Assembly (NCBI RefSeq): GCF_011397635.1
Contig: NC_064770.1
Coordinates: 33,814,598 to 33,878,597, forward strand
From: Epinephelus fuscoguttatus
Lineage: Eukaryota > Chordata > Actinopteri > Perciformes > Serranidae
DNA length: 64,000 nt
Reading direction: 5' to 3'
In this document: positions 61,626 through 64,000 of the stretch, piece by piece
Layout: each line of letters opens with the position of its first letter
Numbering within the stretch: position 1 is the first letter of the stretch
The notes under the pieces: model-generated
Database searches by the model: none
What the model saw: the letters and a program-made list of their open reading frames with translations, nothing else
Told to the model about the DNA's origin: nothing
Translations under genes and position numbers: made by a program

Positions 61626-62043
61626 CCATCCTGTGCTCGTGTGCCTGTCGGATGCAGCCAGCTGTAAGGTTGGCTGGCTCATGTGAACACGCTGGGCTGC
61701 GCTCTGTATAGTAACATGTAGTGGTGTGACATTAACATGCATGGCTGGGCTCCTCCTTGGCTCTCCTCCACGTCTTCATCGCCCACTCACTGCATCCCAT
61801 CTCCATCCCTCCCTCCCTCCGCTCACATGTTTTTAACTGCATCCCTGTTCTCCATCTTTCTCTGTCCATCCCCTTGCCATCTTGTTTGCACCCCCCTTTC
61901 TCCTTCACCCCCTGCTCTTCCCTCCTCAGCATCCTTCCCTCTCCTCCCTCCTCTCCATCCTTCCAACCACCTGATCCATTCCTCGCCTTACCCCCCCCTC
62001 CCTATTCCCAGAGCCCCTCCCTCTCTTCCTCGCTTTCCTTTCT

Positions 62044-62045
<2 letters not shown>

Positions 62046-62075
<30 letters not shown>
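62046..62075. repeat. (CA)n microsatellite
   Basis: Uninterrupted CA run after a pyrimidine-rich tract. Confidence 0.95.
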
Positions 62076-62077
<2 letters not shown>

Positions 62078-62247
62078 ATCCCGCTGGTCTTTGAGGCTGC
62101 TGCTGCTGTTACGCAACGCTGCTCCCCAGTGTGTCGATGTGATCATTACGCAACATCTCCTACTCCTCTGGAATACTGATGAGCAGCAGGACCGAGGCGA
62201 AGAGGGGACAGTGAAAACAACAAGGCGAATGAAAAGTGTGATCATGT

Positions 62248-62248
<1 letters not shown>

Positions 62249-62282
<34 letters not shown>
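62249..62282. repeat. (GT)n microsatellite
   Basis: Uninterrupted GT run. Together with the (CA)n run about 180 bp upstream it could form an imperfect inverted pair. Confidence 0.95.
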
Positions 62283-62285
<3 letters not shown>

Positions 62286-62461
62286 CGTGTGCATCAAGGA
62301 GGAGCTAAAGGATGAGGAAGACGTCTCCAGTCGTCCACCAAACTGTGCTTTCTTTTGTTGTCTATTGTTTCTTTGTCTCCCAGCACCAGTGTGCCTCCCG
62401 TTAAAGCTGCTGCAGCTGCTCGATGACTCAAGCAAGGTCAAGCAAAGAGCCCCACATGTCA

Positions 62462-64000
62462 TTAAATCCCAATTTATTTAAATTGCATGATACAAGATAC
62501 AGTTAGGACATGGTACTGCAGTTGCATGTATCCCATACATGATTAAAGACAATACAAAAACACCTAACAAAAACATATATGTTTATATAAAAAGAGAAAG
62601 TAAAGCAAAAACACCACATAACAAACAAAACGTTAAAAATCAATAGACTTTTAAATATTTTTTTCTTCTTCCTCAGGAGTATTGTAGCTACTTTGAATAG
62701 CAAACAAGGACGCTGTGTCATTGATGTGCAGCACCCAAAAAGCCAGTGCCAACAGTTTCAGGCCAGAAATTTGTTAAATTTGTGTTAAAAGATATGACAT
62801 AATAACATTCCTTTACTTTCCTTTATTAGTTGCAGAGAACAGCAGAATGACTGTGGTAAACATTAACAATAAGAGAAAGCAAGAAAGCGCAGCTGGTTTT
62901 GGTGTATCAATACTGCAGAAAATAAGTACTGAAACCGTTTTAAATATTCAGAATCAATACGAATCGATAAACTGATATATTTGACAACGCTAGTTCGGAT
63001 GTAGACACTATTTTGCACCATCTAAAGGTAAAGGAAACAATAGAGCTCTCAAACATGCGCCACCTGCAGGCAGAGTGGTACAACTACAGTTTTTCGTACA
63101 GGTTTTGTGCATTACGCAAAATATTTGACATGAGAATTAACGATTTTAGTTGTCCCGACACATCTATGTTTACTGGCTTCACTCTGGGCATGTCAATTAA
63201 TGCTTTCATGCTCAATTCTCTAATGATGTAGTGCCCGATGAAGCTTAATTTTAAGTCATAAATGGAGGTTACAGTTACTGAATTTTCCTCTGAAACAATT
63301 GTTTTAATTTCTACTAACAGCAGAAGAAGCGTTGAATAAAAGAACACAAGAAGAAAACAGGTGCTTCAATTAAAATAGAGATTGCTACTGTGTGCAGAAC
63401 TATAAACAATCTTGATTTGTGTCCTCTAAAAGACCGTCTTAGCCTGTACCTTTCGTTAATTTGGTTCAAAATTAACCAAGAATTTGCATCCATCGACCAC
63501 AGTCAACGCCGAGTTTGAATGTCAATGCAACATAAAACACGTTGCTAGGTAATGTCTCACACTACACCATCAGGAAACTGGAACAAACACAGAGCCTATC
63601 GAGAAAAACACAAAATCACTGACTGATCCAGTGTACTGTATCTAGATATAGATCAATCTTATATAGTAAATAGAAAACAATCCACACAGTGATCAAAAGA
63701 TGCTGTTTTCAGCTGACGTTTGCCCCAAGGTCAAGCACTGGCTGCACAGGGATAGGTGGCGCCATTATGCAAGTCATAAACACAGGACATCACAGCAAAG
63801 ATGTTCTGCTTCTCTTCTTTTGACAGAACTGTACAATAGACCACCGACCTCCCCATCAAAAACATATCTAGTTTTCAGTGATGGTTTACAGACATAAGTA
63901 CACTTGGTGTAAAATATTCAAGAAAAAACAAAACAAAAGACAAGTTGACAGGGTTTCATGCATTAGGATCCTAGACTACAGAGGATCTAAACTGGAAGCA
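62462..64000 (-). other. Possible 3'UTR of a convergent gene off the right edge
   Basis: On the minus strand AATAAATTGGGATTTAATGA (signal at 62,478-62,473) resembles a mRNA 3' end, and no coding exon or clear SINE/LINE lies between it and the window edge. In human the gene beyond TOB2 is TEF, convergent with it, so a tef 3'UTR is plausible. This is inference from synteny. No TEF coding sequence is in the window. Confidence 0.25.

Larger units (their letters stand above)
61086..62461. other. Low-complexity non-coding region
   Basis: Pyrimidine-rich CTCC/CATCC sequence at 61,750-62,045 generates long artefactual frames (including 192 codons on the plus strand ending in a (GT)n run). Composition, not coding, explains them. 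Confidence 0.6.

Noticed and set aside
61737-62315. 192-codon plus-strand open frame
   Set aside because: Lies in pyrimidine-rich low-complexity sequence and runs through (CA)n and (GT)n tracts. Composition produces the long frame, and there is no domain, splice site or conserved motif.

Overview
The window is vertebrate nuclear DNA, almost certainly from a ray-finned (teleost, probably percomorph) fish. The evidence is four spliced genes with clear vertebrate orthologs, GT-AG introns throughout, and a dense background of short DNA-transposon relics (hAT, Tc1/mariner, Harbinger-like and TTAA-flanked families), tRNA-like SINEs, 5'-truncated LINE tails and (CA)n/(AT)n microsatellites typical of fish. 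Most short open frames in the window are chance frames or transposon debris.

Gene layout. csdc2 (cold-shock RNA-binding protein, minus strand): coding exons 8,429-11,776 and a TATA-type non-coding first exon near 15,460-15,505. polr3h (RNA polymerase III stalk subunit RPC8, minus): 19,101-22,291 in six coding exons. aco2 (mitochondrial aconitase, minus): 29,533-44,916 in 18 coding exons that join in frame to 781 residues. tob2 (BTG/TOB anti-proliferative adaptor of the mRNA deadenylation machinery, plus): non-coding first exon near 47,100-47,337 and a single coding exon 52,827-54,038. aco2 and tob2 are head to head about 2.2 kb apart. From memory, the same set lies on human chromosome 22q13.2, but there PHF5A sits between ACO2 and TOB2 and POLR3H is convergent with ACO2. 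Neither holds here.

Between the genes. 1-8.4 kb: repeats and possible csdc2 3'UTR. 10-18 kb: long-inverted-repeat TTAA elements, nested SINE/LINE fragments and a CpG-rich csdc2 promoter zone with paired CRE sites. 22.3-29.5 kb: AT-rich sequence, a recent 1.25-kb tandem duplication and an hAT MITE. The aco2 introns hold an hAT relic with a BED-finger start, a TTAA foldback and another inverted-repeat element. tob2 intron 1 holds a roughly 170-200 bp tandem array split by a MITE. 56.6-64 kb: transposons, a large inverted repeat with a SINE inside it, microsatellites and possibly the 3'UTR of a convergent neighbour.

The four genes do not form one pathway. They are independent housekeeping or regulatory genes kept together by ancestral synteny. 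I found no bacterial-type system, CRISPR array, virus or clearly novel protein-coding system. The most informative signals are structural: the young tandem duplication, the foldback elements, the rearranged synteny and upstream-ORF/CRE regulatory features.
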